A stretch of 64,000 nt of DNA from Anastatus disparis (taxonomy: Eukaryota; Arthropoda; Insecta; Hymenoptera; Eupelmidae): positions 3,162,001 through 3,226,000 of the forward strand of contig JAFFSR010000239.1 of the NCBI GenBank assembly GCA_017163975.1, in the 5' to 3' direction. Positions 35,343-49,492 of this stretch are shown here, in pieces. Below the pieces are notes generated by a model. The model was not told where the DNA came from. It was given only the letters and a program-made list of their open reading frames with translations, and did not search any database. The number at the start of each line of letters is the position of its first letter. The first letter of the stretch is position 1. Made by a program: the position numbers and the translations under genes.

Positions 35343-38300
35343 ATGAAGTATTACTAAGCTCACTTTTATGTTTTTTTTTTCTCTTCCTCGACGTAGACAA
35401 ATGTTAACCGTCGGTGATTACGGTTTTGCTTTGAAAGCTCCTGCCTTGTTTCTGATGACAAGTTTTGATAAGTTTCCCACAAATATTCCAACAAGCATGT
35501 TTGGGTTGTATAGGGAGAAACATATTCTCAATGTGTCAAGGCACTATATGACGAAAAACTAACTAGCTTTGCCCTCGCGCGCGCGCAAAATATTCGCTTC
35601 GTTGACTTTTAACACAGGCACACACACATACATGTATGTATACATATATTGCGCACTTTATTTTCGTTCGCGTATAAGCTTCGTTTCTTTCTCTCTGTGT
35701 GCCCTTTCTACTCAAAACTATTCGTCGTCACCTCTCTCGTAACGTGACGTCATTTCTCTATTTCCTCTTTGTAGTTTATACACACCGCAGCAAATATATA
35801 GCGACACAGGGGGTCTGAGTAATTAAAATGTTCCTCGTTGACAAGATTGCGGCATAGCATTTCTATATATCTACCCTTTGTATATACATACATACATACG
35901 TATACAAGTTTGAGTGTATTTGTATATGAGCTAAAATTCAGCCGTGCGATATCATGGCACGGACAGTTTTGAGCGACAGTTTTCACAGGACTGTACTATT
36001 GTAGGTGATAGCACGAATATTATTTACATAATAACGAAGCTAAAGTGTTCTTTTTGTTTTATTTTTCATTTTTTTTTTGTTTTAGTCACTGCGCTTTTCC
36101 TTTGTTTCATTACATGAAATGAACAATTTTTTTGTATATGTGTGTAATCCTTTTTTTCTTAGGCCTTAATAATTTTAAAAATCTATTCATCTTTAAAAAT
36201 TAGGTCGCGTATCCGTTCTCTTGTACATCTGTGAATGGAATACGAAACGAAGCTCAAAAGTAAAAGAATTATGCCATGGGGACAATAGGGAAAAATGATC
36301 GCAAAAGATAAGTTTTAAGAAAAAGAAAAAAAAGACGAGAAAGGAAATCTATGTAAAAAGGAAGTAGAAAGGAAAGATATAAAAGAAAAAAATATAAGTC
36401 TGCAAGCATAAGAGAACAGGGCAGATGTTAAAGCAAAGTCTTCAATTAAGAATAATCAGTAAATTAAAGTAGGGGTCTAAGCCCCCCAGCACGTGTATCT
36501 CTCAGATTTTTTAAAGCTTCTACGGACGAACGGTCTCGAGAGTGAGTTGTTGCTTTGCTTGCTTACTAGTAGAGAAGGTGTCGTGGACAGTGGGTATGGT
36601 TAGTAGTATGGAAAAGCCAAGGTAGAAACGTTATATCCAGAGACTTTGGTTATATAAAAGAGAGAAAGGAAAAAAGCTCTACTTTCAAGATACGGCACGA
36701 ATTTTCTACTTCCGCTATGCTCTCTCTCTTTCTCTTTTACTTAGAAACATTTGCATGCATTAAAGCTATCCCCTATCTCTTTTGGGAGAGCCACGCGACA
36801 ATTTAGGATCGTACAACTTACAAAAAAAAAACGAAAGAAATAGTAAAATAAAAGAAAAGGAGAGAAAGGACACTACCCTACCCACGATGGTGATCTTGTG
36901 AAATCACGACTTGCTTTTCCTACGTATTTGCGCTTTCTCTTGAGTTTTACTTGTATAGACCATTGTTATCCAAAGCTATCTACAAGCTTGCTTTTTGCTA
37001 TTTTTCTCTCTCTCTCTCATTCTCTTTTACTCTGAGACATTTTCTTTCTCTATTTTCTCTCCTTCGAAGAATTACAGAAATAGGGTAAGCAAGTATAAGC
37101 CTCCAACCCTTAAACTCGAGCCGAGTAAAGAAGCTTATCTCGATTGACCTACGTGCAAAATGTGTATCTTTTATTTTTTCTTCTTTCTTCTTCTTCTTTT
37201 TTTTCAACGATTCTATGTTTTGTCATGTTTATGCTTCTCTAAGTGTTTATCTTTGATAACAGAAGTTGCACATCACACTTTATTGTCTACATTACTTTCT
37301 TTCTTTTATTTTTTTTTTATTATTTTTAATGTTTTTAATGAGCTTATTTAACAGAATTTTTATTTGCTTTACTGTTATGTAGCTTTTTACCAGGATTGCT
37401 CGTTGAATAAAGTAAAGTTGATTATGTAGCAAGAAAATTATTGAAACAACTGTTGTATTCGTATTATTTGCTCAAAATGATCAATATTAAAAGTTATTTG
37501 CGGGTTTTGCAGCGAGAAAAGTAGGGTAAGCGTACGATAATAATAATAAAAAAAAGCACTGAACAAATAAATAAAGTGCACAGCATAAATGAATAATGGT
37601 TTATCAACATACCAAATTGATTCGCATATATATTTGAATAGCATAAAAATAAAAAAAGATAAAAATAAAAAAGAACGTTTTTCAGCTGTGTAAGTTGAAC
37701 TGAACAGCGATGAAATTTGTTGTCAATTTGCTAAAGTTTAAAGGATAATATATTCGATTTTTTTCGAAAGAATTTTTACAAACTAGAACGAAGAAGAAAA
37801 AAGTATATATAAGACGAGCTGTATATAAGATGCGCTGGTATTTTTGGGATGCATTGTTTGAGTTTGAAAATAAAGTTACAAGTAAAAAGTTTTTTGAAAG
37901 AAGTAGAAGAAGAGCAAATGGCAATTTTCTTAATGAAAAACACAATTCGATAAAAGATTCAGGGAAACGTTATATACATATGTATGTATATGTATGCTAT
38001 ATACTAGCGTAAATATGAAGCTTTTGCGAATAGCGCTTTTACGAGATGACGAATGGCATAGAAATAGGAGGAAAGTAAAAAAAAGTAACAGAGAGAGAGA
38101 GAGAGAAGAAGAAAACGTACACGAGATGGAAAGAAAATTCCTTTAAGACACGTCAAAATCTGCAGAGTAATAGCGATGAATGCTTCGGCTATGTATCTCT
38201 TGAAGGGTACAAATAGTCGTCTCGTCATTCATGTGCTTTTCATGGCTCTTTCTCTTTTGCCTCTTTATACTTTCTTTTCTTTTTTTTCTTTATTTTCTTT

Positions 38301-41300
38301 CGTTTCTTTTTTTACTCCTTAATTCTGCAAGAAACGAGCACAGTCTTTCTACTAGTGCAAACATATCCTTTTTAATAGCAACATCATTGTATATATATAT
38401 ATTTATTCATCTTGCGTTAAATTGGCAGAATAATAAGAAGAAAAAAAAATAGTAGAAAAAAAAGAGAAAAAATATTGAGAGAAGAAGAAGGAAATGAATG
38501 AATTATAGCTAGAGAGAAAGTCTAAAGGAATAAAATGGAAATTACACGGTAGTGAAAAGCCGAGTGAGAAGAGGGTTAAAGGAAGTGGTAATCTGAAAGA
38601 GAACAAGAAAGAGAAAATGAAAAGATAAAGAGAATAAAAAAAAAGGAAAATGTATAGAGGAGGGGAAGTAAGTAAAAATAAGTAAAATAAAAAAAAAGAA
38701 AAGGAAAACAAGCGCAAGACGAACTAGCGAATAAAATTTATTGCTAGATGCTTCCTCCTCTATTTTCCTGCGATTTGCGCCTTTTCTCTCAGAACCTCTG
38801 GAAAGCTTTAAGAGCTCCTGCTCTTTTCTCTAACTTGTTTCCCCTACCTCTCTTTCTTTCTTTTCTGTTTCTCGAACTACCCTAAGGCAAAGATTTTTGT
38901 TTCTGTTTCTTTTTTTTTTCCTATTTTGTCTAACGTTATACTTTTACGCTCGTGCGAGCTTGCGATTCTTTGGATTAAACGTTTCACAGCTTGTCTTGCT
39001 CTCACCTCTCTAGTTTCTCTTTATATAACTAATCCTTTTTTTAGCCGTTAGCTCTTGTGTTCTCTACTTTTTATTCTATTTGTTTTTTTGTCTCTATCCT
39101 CTTTTTTTTTTAACAAACACGCTTCTCGCTATGGCAAATCCGATAAAGATTAAGAGTTATACAAATAAAATCCGATACTGTTAAAGCCTCTGTTATTACG
39201 TGAGATTTTTCAGACCGTTAGCACTTCTTTTTTTTAATCAAATTCATCATGTTCCTTTTTAACTTGGGACTCTTCTTTTTTCTTTTTTTTAAATACATTA
39301 TTATATTACATTGCCAACAAGGCTATGGTAAATTATGATTTGTCGTCGGATCGTCAAGAGAGCAGTCTATATTCTTTTTTAATAAAGTACTCGGTTAGTC
39401 ATACTGTAAACTTCAACATTTCGCAGAATTATTTTGCTATCGTTACTTGTATAACGAGCGATTCTTTGAAAAACATCAAAGTTTCACATTAATTCGAAAT
39501 GTACGTATATTAATAACTCGTTTTAAAAGATAAAATTTTTTGCCACATATACGGTATCTATAAGCTTTTATATGAAAAAAATTTTTCTTGAGAAATAAAG
39601 AACTAGAGAATTCTTGTTATTTTAACTTTTTTAATATTTTACCTTCCGGGTAATATATACATGCATATCGGTAATATACGAGGAACGAGAATTTTTCTAT
39701 AAATCCATGATGTGTGAAGCTATAATAATAGATGCAATGTATGTATGTGTATAGACGTATTCCAAATCTCCGACTAACACGACATTTTCGACAACTTTCG
39801 ATTCCCAAGAGACATTGACGGGCCTCCCATGTAATCTTACGCCTTCTTTCTATCATTAAAGGTACTCAATCATAATTTGATCGATCGTTTGGACACAAAA
39901 AAAAAAATAAAACGATAGTAACTTCCCTTTTCCTCCTTCTCTCCTTTTAGCACAAGACTTAAATCGTCTTTATACTCCAATCCAAAGGATTACTAACAAA
40001 CTTTCTCTTTCCGCACCCACGCCACGCACCTCTCTCTTTCTCTAGCGCATACTTCATTATAATTGCGTCCCTTTTTAGCTCCTTTTACTTTTTTTTGCTT
40101 CTCTTTCTTTTCTTTTATTTTTTTTTAGTAGAACAAACAAAAGGTCTTTTAACGGTAATTAAGACTTCATTGTCTGATAAAAGCAAACTTCTTTTCGTCA
40201 CCTAGTAAAATGGTGATTAATTTCATTTGTCTTTAATCCTGCTTCAACACACTCACACATTTACACGCATTAAAACAGAATAAAGGATTTATTAAATTTA
40301 CTAATTGTTATAATTGGATAAAAAAAGAATAAAGTTAAATACTAAGCTTTTAGAATTTTGTTTACATTTATCTATCTCATTCCGTTTGCGTTAAAGATTT
40401 AGAGCGTCAAGATTGCAGAGCAGATATATACATTTTTTCTTAAGAATCCTTGAAGACTGGCCTCTTGAAGCCTAAAGCCGCGACCGAGGCTTGTAAAAAG
40501 CTTTTTTTCTACTTCTTTTGGATGAGGAAGAGGAGCAATAGAAGCAAACGGCAAAGCGGTTTCAGGGTTTTTGAAGATTGAGAAAACTTTTTTAAGCTCT
40601 GAGGTTTATCCTACAGTGTCAATATATATGTATATATATATATTTTTTTTTTCCTATAGCCTTTGGGCTTTCTTCATTGCTTCGTATATATAAAGTAGAG
40701 AAAAAGAAAACGTGAGAAAAGCTTTCTTAAAGAGAGAAGAGGAGGGTATGGTCTTGGAAGGAGAAGAATATCAGCTGACGAATGAAAGGGTATGGCATAA
40801 GAAACGATCCATCATTCTTCCGTTGTCGATTTTGCTCTCGTCTTTCACTTAACTTATATAACTCCAATAGACTCCTTCTTTAAACTCTCTTTCTTTTTTC
40901 CTCATTTTTTTCTCTCTCTCTCTCTCTTTTATTTTCTCGGTGCAACGCCTTCGCTAATCTTTCTTAATAAAATCCAAACTCTTCGATCCCCCGTTGGCCT
41001 ATGTGTGATAGAAAGATATATGTATACATGATACTATATGGATATGAACGTATATACGGAAATTGTTGGGGTGTTACATTTTGCGAACGGAATATTGAAT
41101 TTCATGGGATGCATCAAATAATAAAATATCAAATTGGTCGGCTATTTTTTGACATGCAATATGCATTTTTTTTAAACGATTACTGTTTTTTTTTTTTATG
41201 TTCACTGCATTTTTTTCGGTTGGGATATACGAATTTTTTGCTTTTTGGTTCAAAGGTGTTTCACATGTATGGTTGAACTTGGTGGAGGTGTGGATAATTT

Positions 41301-44297
41301 GTTTTTTGCAATATTTATCTAGTTTAATGCTTTGCAAATAAATATATATTTTTTATAGCTTTTTTTACTTTTACATTAACTTTGATATATAACTTTAAAA
41401 AAAATATCGCATCAAAAAAAATTTAACCTTTTCAAATTCAACGTCTGTCAATGTTTTTAACTTTTTAATAAAAACCAATTTCCACAATATTTCGATCTTT
41501 TTGTCAATCTTAAAGTAGCATGTTATGCCAGATTAACTCTGATTGATGTTTTCAAATCCCCCCCGAAGTTTCTAGAAATATTGAACCTTCCGTAAAAATT
41601 CTAAATTCATCAATCTTCTATGGGCTCTTGATCTTTTTGTACATCAAAAATATAAGAGAAAATTGTGTTTTCATTTTTTTTCGGAAAAAAAATTTCAATT
41701 CTTTTTCAAGTTTTAAATTTACGCTACAAAGAAATATAATATTACCGAAAAAATTTTTGAAAATTCCTTTAAATACTTCAAACATCCAAAAAAAAGAACC
41801 AAATACAGATAATAAAAAGCTCTTATTTTTGTGATGATAAAAATAAATGAAAATTTAAAATAAACCATAAAATCAAATACTTGAAAGAAAGGTAGTTGTT
41901 TGGATATTGATTACTTAGTGCGGTTTTCTTCCCGCATTTCTCACCAAATAAGTCTTTCATCTTGGAGCATCGAGCTTGAAAAAAAAAACGAAAAATAATA
42001 AAAAAAAGATGAAATCAACCGAGACGATAGAGTCTCAGTGGTGATGGTGTGGCAAAAAAAGAAAAGTAAAAAAAAAATAAAGAAAGAAAGAAAGCATAAG
42101 ATCGGCTTTTCGAATCGTACTTGAAGAGCATCGAATAAGAAAGACAGGACCAGATAAGGGATAAGATGGTAGAATAGTAGTGCTTGCAAACTGTACACTA
42201 CAGGAAAAGTCATTCTTTCTTTTTTAGTCTATAAATTCTTTCCCTTTTTTTTTTCTTTATTATTATATATACAGTGGTAGTAATGGTAGCAGTGGTAGTG
42301 CTGGTAGTAGTAGTAGGCGAATGTCGAGAGGTGACAAGACAACCTTTCGTATTTTTCCGTAACACAGATAGAATAGGTGGTAAGAATGGCGAAATTGCGA
42401 GCTTTGTTCATGTCAGCCGTGTAGCCCAACTTTTACCCAAGCTATGTATATATATATATATACATATAGCAAAGCGCGAACTACGCGACATCCTATACGC
42501 TATTCTTCGTTTATTTTTTTTATTCTTCCTTTCTTTGTCGTTGTACTTTGCTGCGTGTCTTTCTTTTTCATTCTTTACCTCTTGTATATCTCTTCTATTT
42601 TTTGCTGCTTTTTTTATCTTCTTCTGTTTTTCATTATCAGCGGATGGTGGAGCAAAAAATTTCTTACGATTCTACACTTTTTCTCATATTTGTTTCTTTT
42701 CTTTTCTATTTCCTCTTTTTTTTTAGGCAAGATGACTATGTCAAAGAGAAAATATTTTCAACGATGATGATGATAAAAATAAGAGTTTTTTTTCCAATAA
42801 TGACTAAGACGTACTTTATTAAAGACACGCGCTTCCTTTTTTTGTTAAAGATAGTTCATTAAATAAAAATGTAATTAATCTCATGATACAAATTAATTTC
42901 AGTGAAAGGAATGAAGGTACAAAATCAAGATTTATTTATTAATTATTTATTTAAAGCAAAAAATATAGTAACAAAGTCACGATAATTAATTTAAACAACA
43001 AAATCCAGTAGGTGTTAAATCAATAAACGAATTAAAATCGAATCGAAAGATTAAAAAGTGTTACAAATGAGTGCGGACATATTGTATAATTCGCGTAAAC
43101 AAGTTTATCTATGCATATATTTTGAATATACCGTCCCCCATGTTGTAATGCGATAGCTCGTTTTGTATTCATAAATTCATTCGCTATGTAATGTGAATTA
43201 ATACATTTATGTATATTTTCATCGAACAATTGTAGATAAAATTCAATCGATGAAAACGTTGAATTCAAATAAGTGACTTTTTTACCAACTTTTAGAACAA
43301 ATTATTACGTACTTTTGAGCACTTGAATTTTCGTTTGTTTACTTTCGTTTATTATTTTGATTGATAATTTTATTTGTTTTAAACGAATGTATATGGATTT
43401 ATTAAATAAATAATTCATATTAAAATTATGTAAATATATGTACATTGTTTATTTTAATATTGTTAAATAATATTACGTGAATTACAAATTTATCGGATTC
43501 ATATTTAGTTAATTTGAAAAAGTAACTTGTTCACTGAAAAATAAAGAAAAAAAGTGTACCTTCATTATTTCTGAAACTTTCTTTGCCTTTACTTTTCAGT
43601 TTTCACAAGATATGAAATGTAACTTACAAAAGTAGAGAAAGTTTCTTGAGAGGAAAAAAAAATTATAAATTGAGTATTCACAAGACAAGTTCTGTTACGC
43701 TTTATACATATAACCAAAGTATATACAGCGTGTAACGATTGGCTAAAGATAAATTAAAAATTAAATTACAAAAACTAAATCTTAAAAGATTTATAAGAAA
43801 ATATTACTAAATTTCACATGAGTTATAGAAGAAATTGATTTATTTACCATGAAAGAAGAAGAAGTAGTAGAAGAAAAGAAAAAAAAGGGGCTTAGTCAAT
43901 TTAATTATAAAGGTACACGGAAGGCATGTTTTATTAATGGACTCCAAGTCAAGAGAATGAAGAAAAAAACGAAGTAAATCGAAACGTAGAGAGCAGGAAA
44001 AAAAAAGAGAGAAAGAGAAAAAAACTAAGGATAGTGCAAAAGTAGGATACGTGTAATGCGAGCTTTTTTTCTCTCCTTTTCTCTGACTATTTCTGAATCC
44101 GCAAAGGGCAATTGCCCGTAGCAGTAGTAGTAATAGTAGTAGTAGCAGAAGCATCGCAAGGGTTGGAATTAGTTTTGTAGGAAGAAAAGAAATGGCCAGA
44201 GAGAAGTTTTAATCGCTAATTACGACCGAAGTGACGCTCGTACACACAAGACTAAGGGAGTACACACATAAATGTTTACTATATATACAATAGACCA

Positions 44298-44322
44298 CCC
44301 CCCTAAAAGGGGGTAAACCCCC
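44298..44322. repeat. C6-TAAAA-G5-TAAA-C5 run
   Basis: A C6 run, a G5 run and a C5 run are separated by TAAAA and TAAA. The G run can pair with either C run, giving two alternative hairpins. Similar short G/C hairpins with a TAA loop occur at 5879-5893 and 36472-36485. Confidence 0.8.
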
Positions 44323-47300
44323 ATGAGAGAGCTTTACAAAAGGTTTAGCTAACCATATACATATCTATACAGATAGATAACCGCATACACGTGTGTGCGC
44401 ATGCTTACGTCAAAATCCTCTCTCTTTTCTCTTCCTCTTTACGTCGAGAGAGAGAGAGAGAGTTAAGGAGAAAATGGAAAGTTCCCAGAACACGTAGAAA
44501 CGATGTATTCGTTTTAACTTGGCGCCCGGGTAAGGTATATAGCAGAGCCTTTTCTTTTCCTCCTAATGACGCCACTACGCCGGTTTATCACGTGCCATGA
44601 GCATACGCTATACTTCTCTCTCTCTCTTGCTTCTTCTCTCACCCCGCAATTTCTTTTTGCTCTCCTAAACTACCTTAGGAATTTCGCAAAAAACTTGAAC
44701 CCAAATGCTGCTACCGCTCTTCTTGGTAATCTACGCCCAACTTGAATCTTATTCTCTCTTCTTTTTTTTCTCCTTCTTTTTTTTTTCTTAGACTTGTTCG
44801 ACTTTTCATGCGAAAGAGAGCAAAAAAACGAAGACATTGACTTTTCTTTGGTAAATTTTCTGCTGGTCTCCTGAAAAATTCAGAAGCTTGGGGACCTCAA
44901 TTTGTATACTTCGGTGATTTCATTTTTAAAATTCTCAGTCACCAAGCCTAGGCTTTAGGGCGAGACGCGCAGGCTATGTGTTTTCTCAATTTACTTGGCT
45001 TAAACTTTTTCTGCATAATTTTTCCCATTTTAAGCTTTCGTTTTTTCCTTTTATTTTCGTGTCTTATATAAATATATAATGAATAGGGGCTCTTTAGATT
45101 TATGGACCGAGCTATTAATACTTAGTAATCGAAGTATTTTATTGAAATTTTACTAGAAAATTTATTTTAGGAAAGATATATAATATTCACACTTTTTCAT
45201 TTGAAAGGACTTGAACTAAATTAATTATTAAATCTCCCACAAAATTTTTTATGAAAAAATTCGATTATTACTTTAAAATGCATTTATATCTAGGACGAAT
45301 TCAATTTTTTAGTATGTTAATATAATTATAACGTAAAGAAAAATTTTTTAATTTAATCAACTTGGTTAAAGTTAATTTTAATATCTACTTTTTTTGGAAA
45401 ATGTTCTCATTAAAGATAGATTGTTTTAATTATTAAAAATAAAAAGAAGATTAAAAAAAGTCAATAATGATTAGAGAATTAGTAAATTGTTTCTAATAAT
45501 TAAACTATTTTAAACTAAAGAATCAAAAGAATGAATGCAAAATGTTTAAAAAAATATTATTAATAAAAATGCAAACATTAGTTTTATTTTGCTTAAAGAG
45601 TAAATCAAGCTGTTGAGAATGTTTTGTTTTTACTTATCTCAATGTTTATTTTAAAAAAAGTACATGAATAACAGAAAAAGCATTAGTCAAGAATTTTTTG
45701 CGGACAGCTAGAAAGTAACGAACTTTGAAAAAAATTTTCTTCGGGAAAGAAAAAGATGAAATAAAAAGAGGTAAGAAAGAAGAAAACAATATCCAAGTTC
45801 CTTTCAAGTATTTCATCGACTAATGTAGAGAGCTTAAAGATCCACTATAATAAAAGAGCCTTGGCATTGTATTAAGAAAGAAAGAGAAGCATGGAAAAAG
45901 TGTGCTTTTAAAAGTTGCCTTGTATACATAAGAAAAGGCGCGAGAAAACGAATGAAGAAAAACAAAAACTCGAGTTTCTCTCTTCTCCGCTCTTTCTCTC
46001 TCAAGGTTTATCTTTCGGGCTGCGATTCCTTATATAGCTTTGGGGAAAGGTTAAAATCTCAAGAGGCCCCTTGGCCAAAGCCAAGCCAAAAAGAAGAAGT
46101 GGTGGAGGTAGTAGTAGAAGAAGAAGAAGAGAGTCAAGGGACAGCATACCAGAGAAATCTTCTGCAACTATACCAACAGTATCTGTTATTATATACACCT
46201 TTCCTTTCCCTATCAAAAGCTTTCATTGCACCAAAACTCTCTTTACGTCTTTCTCCTTTTTCTTTTTTCCATGACACTGTAAGGTAAAGTGTGTGTTCTT
46301 CCCATCAGCGCACAATATTCTTCTCTTTATCCTGACCATTAAGGGTATTGTTTTTCTCTTTCTTTCCCCCTTTTTTTTATTTTTATATTCTCTTACGACT
46401 TTCATTTGGTTTGTCATTTTATTTTTATTTTTTAATCTACCCACATCGTCAGTTATCTTGGAATTTTCATTCTTCGTTGAATACCAAATTTTTATGACGA
46501 TAGGCACAAGAAATAATAATAAGGAAAAGAAATGCCGAAAAAGTTCATTTTTTACTGTTGGAAAAAAACAAAAAAAAAGTATAAAAATAAAATAAAGAAT
46601 TTTCACCATGAAACTCCTATATATTCACGTTAGAAATAAAATGAAAGTCAACGTTTAAGGAGAGTAACGACGCCAGTGAAATATTCGAAATATTCGCCAT
46701 TCTCACAAAGTAACATTAACACACTGAAAGAGAGAGAGAAATAAAGAGAAAAAAAAGGAAAGAGTAGAAAGACCAAAAGAGAAAGAGAATCCAGTAGGTT
46801 AGAGAAAACCACACGGAGAATAATAAACTGAGAACTGTCCCGTATATACTTTCTATCCCGTTGGTTAGCCCCAATGCGTCGTAGTCGTCGTCCAGTAACG
46901 TTTTCTCCTCTTCACTCCTCTTTCTATCTCTCTAGTCCTGTCTTTTACCTCTGTAAATATTCGAAATTCTCGGGGTAAGGAAACGTGACCGAGAAAGAAT
47001 TTGAAAAAAAAAGCCTGAAGGCTACATTCTCACGAACGTAAAGGACGAGAAAAGAGAAAAAGAAAATTATATATATATATACATACATATATAAAGTATA
47101 GAGTAAAAGGCGCCTAACGTCAACGAGAGACACGAGTCTCTTTGAATATGCTGGGCACGCCGAACTCAACCTCCACCCCCTTGCCTCTTCTACTTCTGTA
47201 CGACCTAGCTACCTACGCTTAAAGCTATATACGCGCCATGGGTACAAGCCATGACGTTAAAAAAAAAAAGGAGAACGCGGATCTTTTCAAAAAGTTTCTC

Positions 47301-49460
47301 TCTCCCTTGCTCAAACCATAGCTTATACTAAATATTATGCCTTTTCTATCTCTTTTAACGTCTTACCTAACCTCACTTTTTTTTGTACATATCTATTCAT
47401 TCTTTTTGCCAGTCAAGCATATATGGTTATTTGATTTATCACATTGAATTTCTAACTATAAATATCTCTCTTGTTCTGTACTCTCTTTCGCGTTAGATAT
47501 GCTGCGTTGAATTATAATTTTATACAAAAAAAAAGTTTTAATATATTTTTATTTGAATTTATGTATTGAAAAGTTATTAGTTTTTTTTTCTATATCTCTA
47601 TCGTCATCTCTATCAAATCGATCGATTTTGTTTTGTATTTGCATTGTCTTTGTCAAGTGCAAATTCGGCGGATATTCGAGCGATATTTTTTTTTTCATTT
47701 TATATATTGTTTTATTTAAAAGTCATATTTGTATAAAAAAAAGCGAGTCCATAGTAAACATTTGAGAGGATATATATCGTATTGATATATGGAACATCTA
47801 TTTTTTAAAACGTCCGTATTGTTATATATATATACACGCGCTTTTCTTTTGCGCGCGCGGCCCCGTTTATATTCGAAAAAACTTTTTTATTAAAAAGCAT
47901 AGTTTCTTAGTTTTTTACTATATTTTTTTTTTATGTTTGATATTTATATGTATCTTTTTTTTTGTTTTTTTATTTTATTTTTTATTTTGTGTATACGCAG
48001 CGCAACGTTCAAAAACAATAATGCTAAAAATACATCAGCGCAAAGACTTTGGGCGTATAGCTTGAAGGATTTGAAGATACATAAAAGAGATGAACGATAA
48101 AGCAAAACGAGCACATGCATTTGTATGCTTTTTTTTTATACTATACATATACATAAATGTATGTCTATGTATATATCCATGCAAGATTCAAGAATGCCGA
48201 ATGTAAGCGCTGAGTGCGCGTAACGCCAAGCAACTTTATAGTGCTTTCTCTCGCTCTCTCTCTCTTTTTTTTAGTTGAATCGCGTATTTTTTCTTCTTCT
48301 TTTCATCTTTGATCTTCCATAAAGTTAACGGAGCTTAATTTATTCTTCTTTCTTTTGCTAAATGTAAAATGTCTACGAAAGAAATATCGAATTTTCGCGA
48401 AAAATAAAAATTCTTTTTACATTCATGTCGCTCGTATGGATTTACAATTCTTTTATTTTAAAACGACAGTATGTAATCATTAAATATCGTGAAAATTCAT
48501 GATATTTTATAATTTTTTTTTTTCCAATAGTTGTTTCATTAATTAATGATATTTGAAAATTGAGAAACAAACAATCAATTCTATATTATTACGTATTCAT
48601 TTATTTGCAGTGCTACTAATTAGAGAGAGACGGAGAAATAATTTATTTAAATTTCGATAATTAAATACAAGCGCACAGATTTTCTCGAATCGCTGATTCA
48701 AATATTACCGAAATTGCTAATATATTTTCTGCTTTATAATGTTGTATTAACATAATAAATTTCTTTTATCGTGCAAAATTATTTGTCCATTAAATGATTG
48801 TTGATCAAACGAAATTAAAGGGCAAAATGAATAAATTTGCAATAGAAATTTTCAAAAATTCAATATTTAGGAAATTAATTAAATCGATAAGGTACATAAT
48901 TTATACATAATTATCGTTATTGCAATTTTTCCAATTTGTTATCCTTTATTCAAAAAGTTTTTGAAATATCTCTATATGTCATATATGTCTTGCTTTTTAT
49001 TAGTTATAGTGGAAGGGTTCAACACAGAGATATTTTTAAGGCTTTGAATCAAGAATAAAAAATCTGAAAATCTATAATGTCAATATTTGATATCCTTTTA
49101 ACATTAAATAAGCATTTTAACAAAATACATATTGAATTATAAAATTAAAAAAAAAAAACAGTTTTACTATAACATTCTGATACAGATGAGCATAAATTTG
49201 GTATTAATTTTGTAGGTGCAAAAGGGAACGGGGTTAAAGCTTTCTCGGGTGCTCTCGTTGTCAAATCGCATCTCGCGCGTGGAGCCCCGAGTCGTGGTTC
49301 AAGAGCGCGCGTAATTTACGTCGATGCTCATCCGTTTATCTGTCTATTCATCTATTGCCTTGGAGCACCATAGCCTTCGATAGGTACATTCAAGAATATA
49401 CACGTTTATATACACAAGCTTCCACATATATACATAAACACGAGGTATAGAAATGTACCA

Positions 49461-49491
<31 letters not shown>

Positions 49492-49492
49492 T
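49461..49492. repeat. (GA)n microsatellite
   Basis: This is a GA run of about 30 bp with one AAAG interruption near its start. Confidence 0.9.

Noticed and set aside
35368..35562. 64-codon frame of normal-looking composition after residue 12
   Set aside because: Composition is protein-like, but I recognise no family. There is no acceptor/donor pair that would make it an exon, and it is short enough to be chance.
42274..42726. 150-codon open frame, with overlapping frames on the same strand
   Set aside because: The translation is dominated by F, L and S runs from pyrimidine-rich DNA, and three frames are open at once, which is typical of low complexity.
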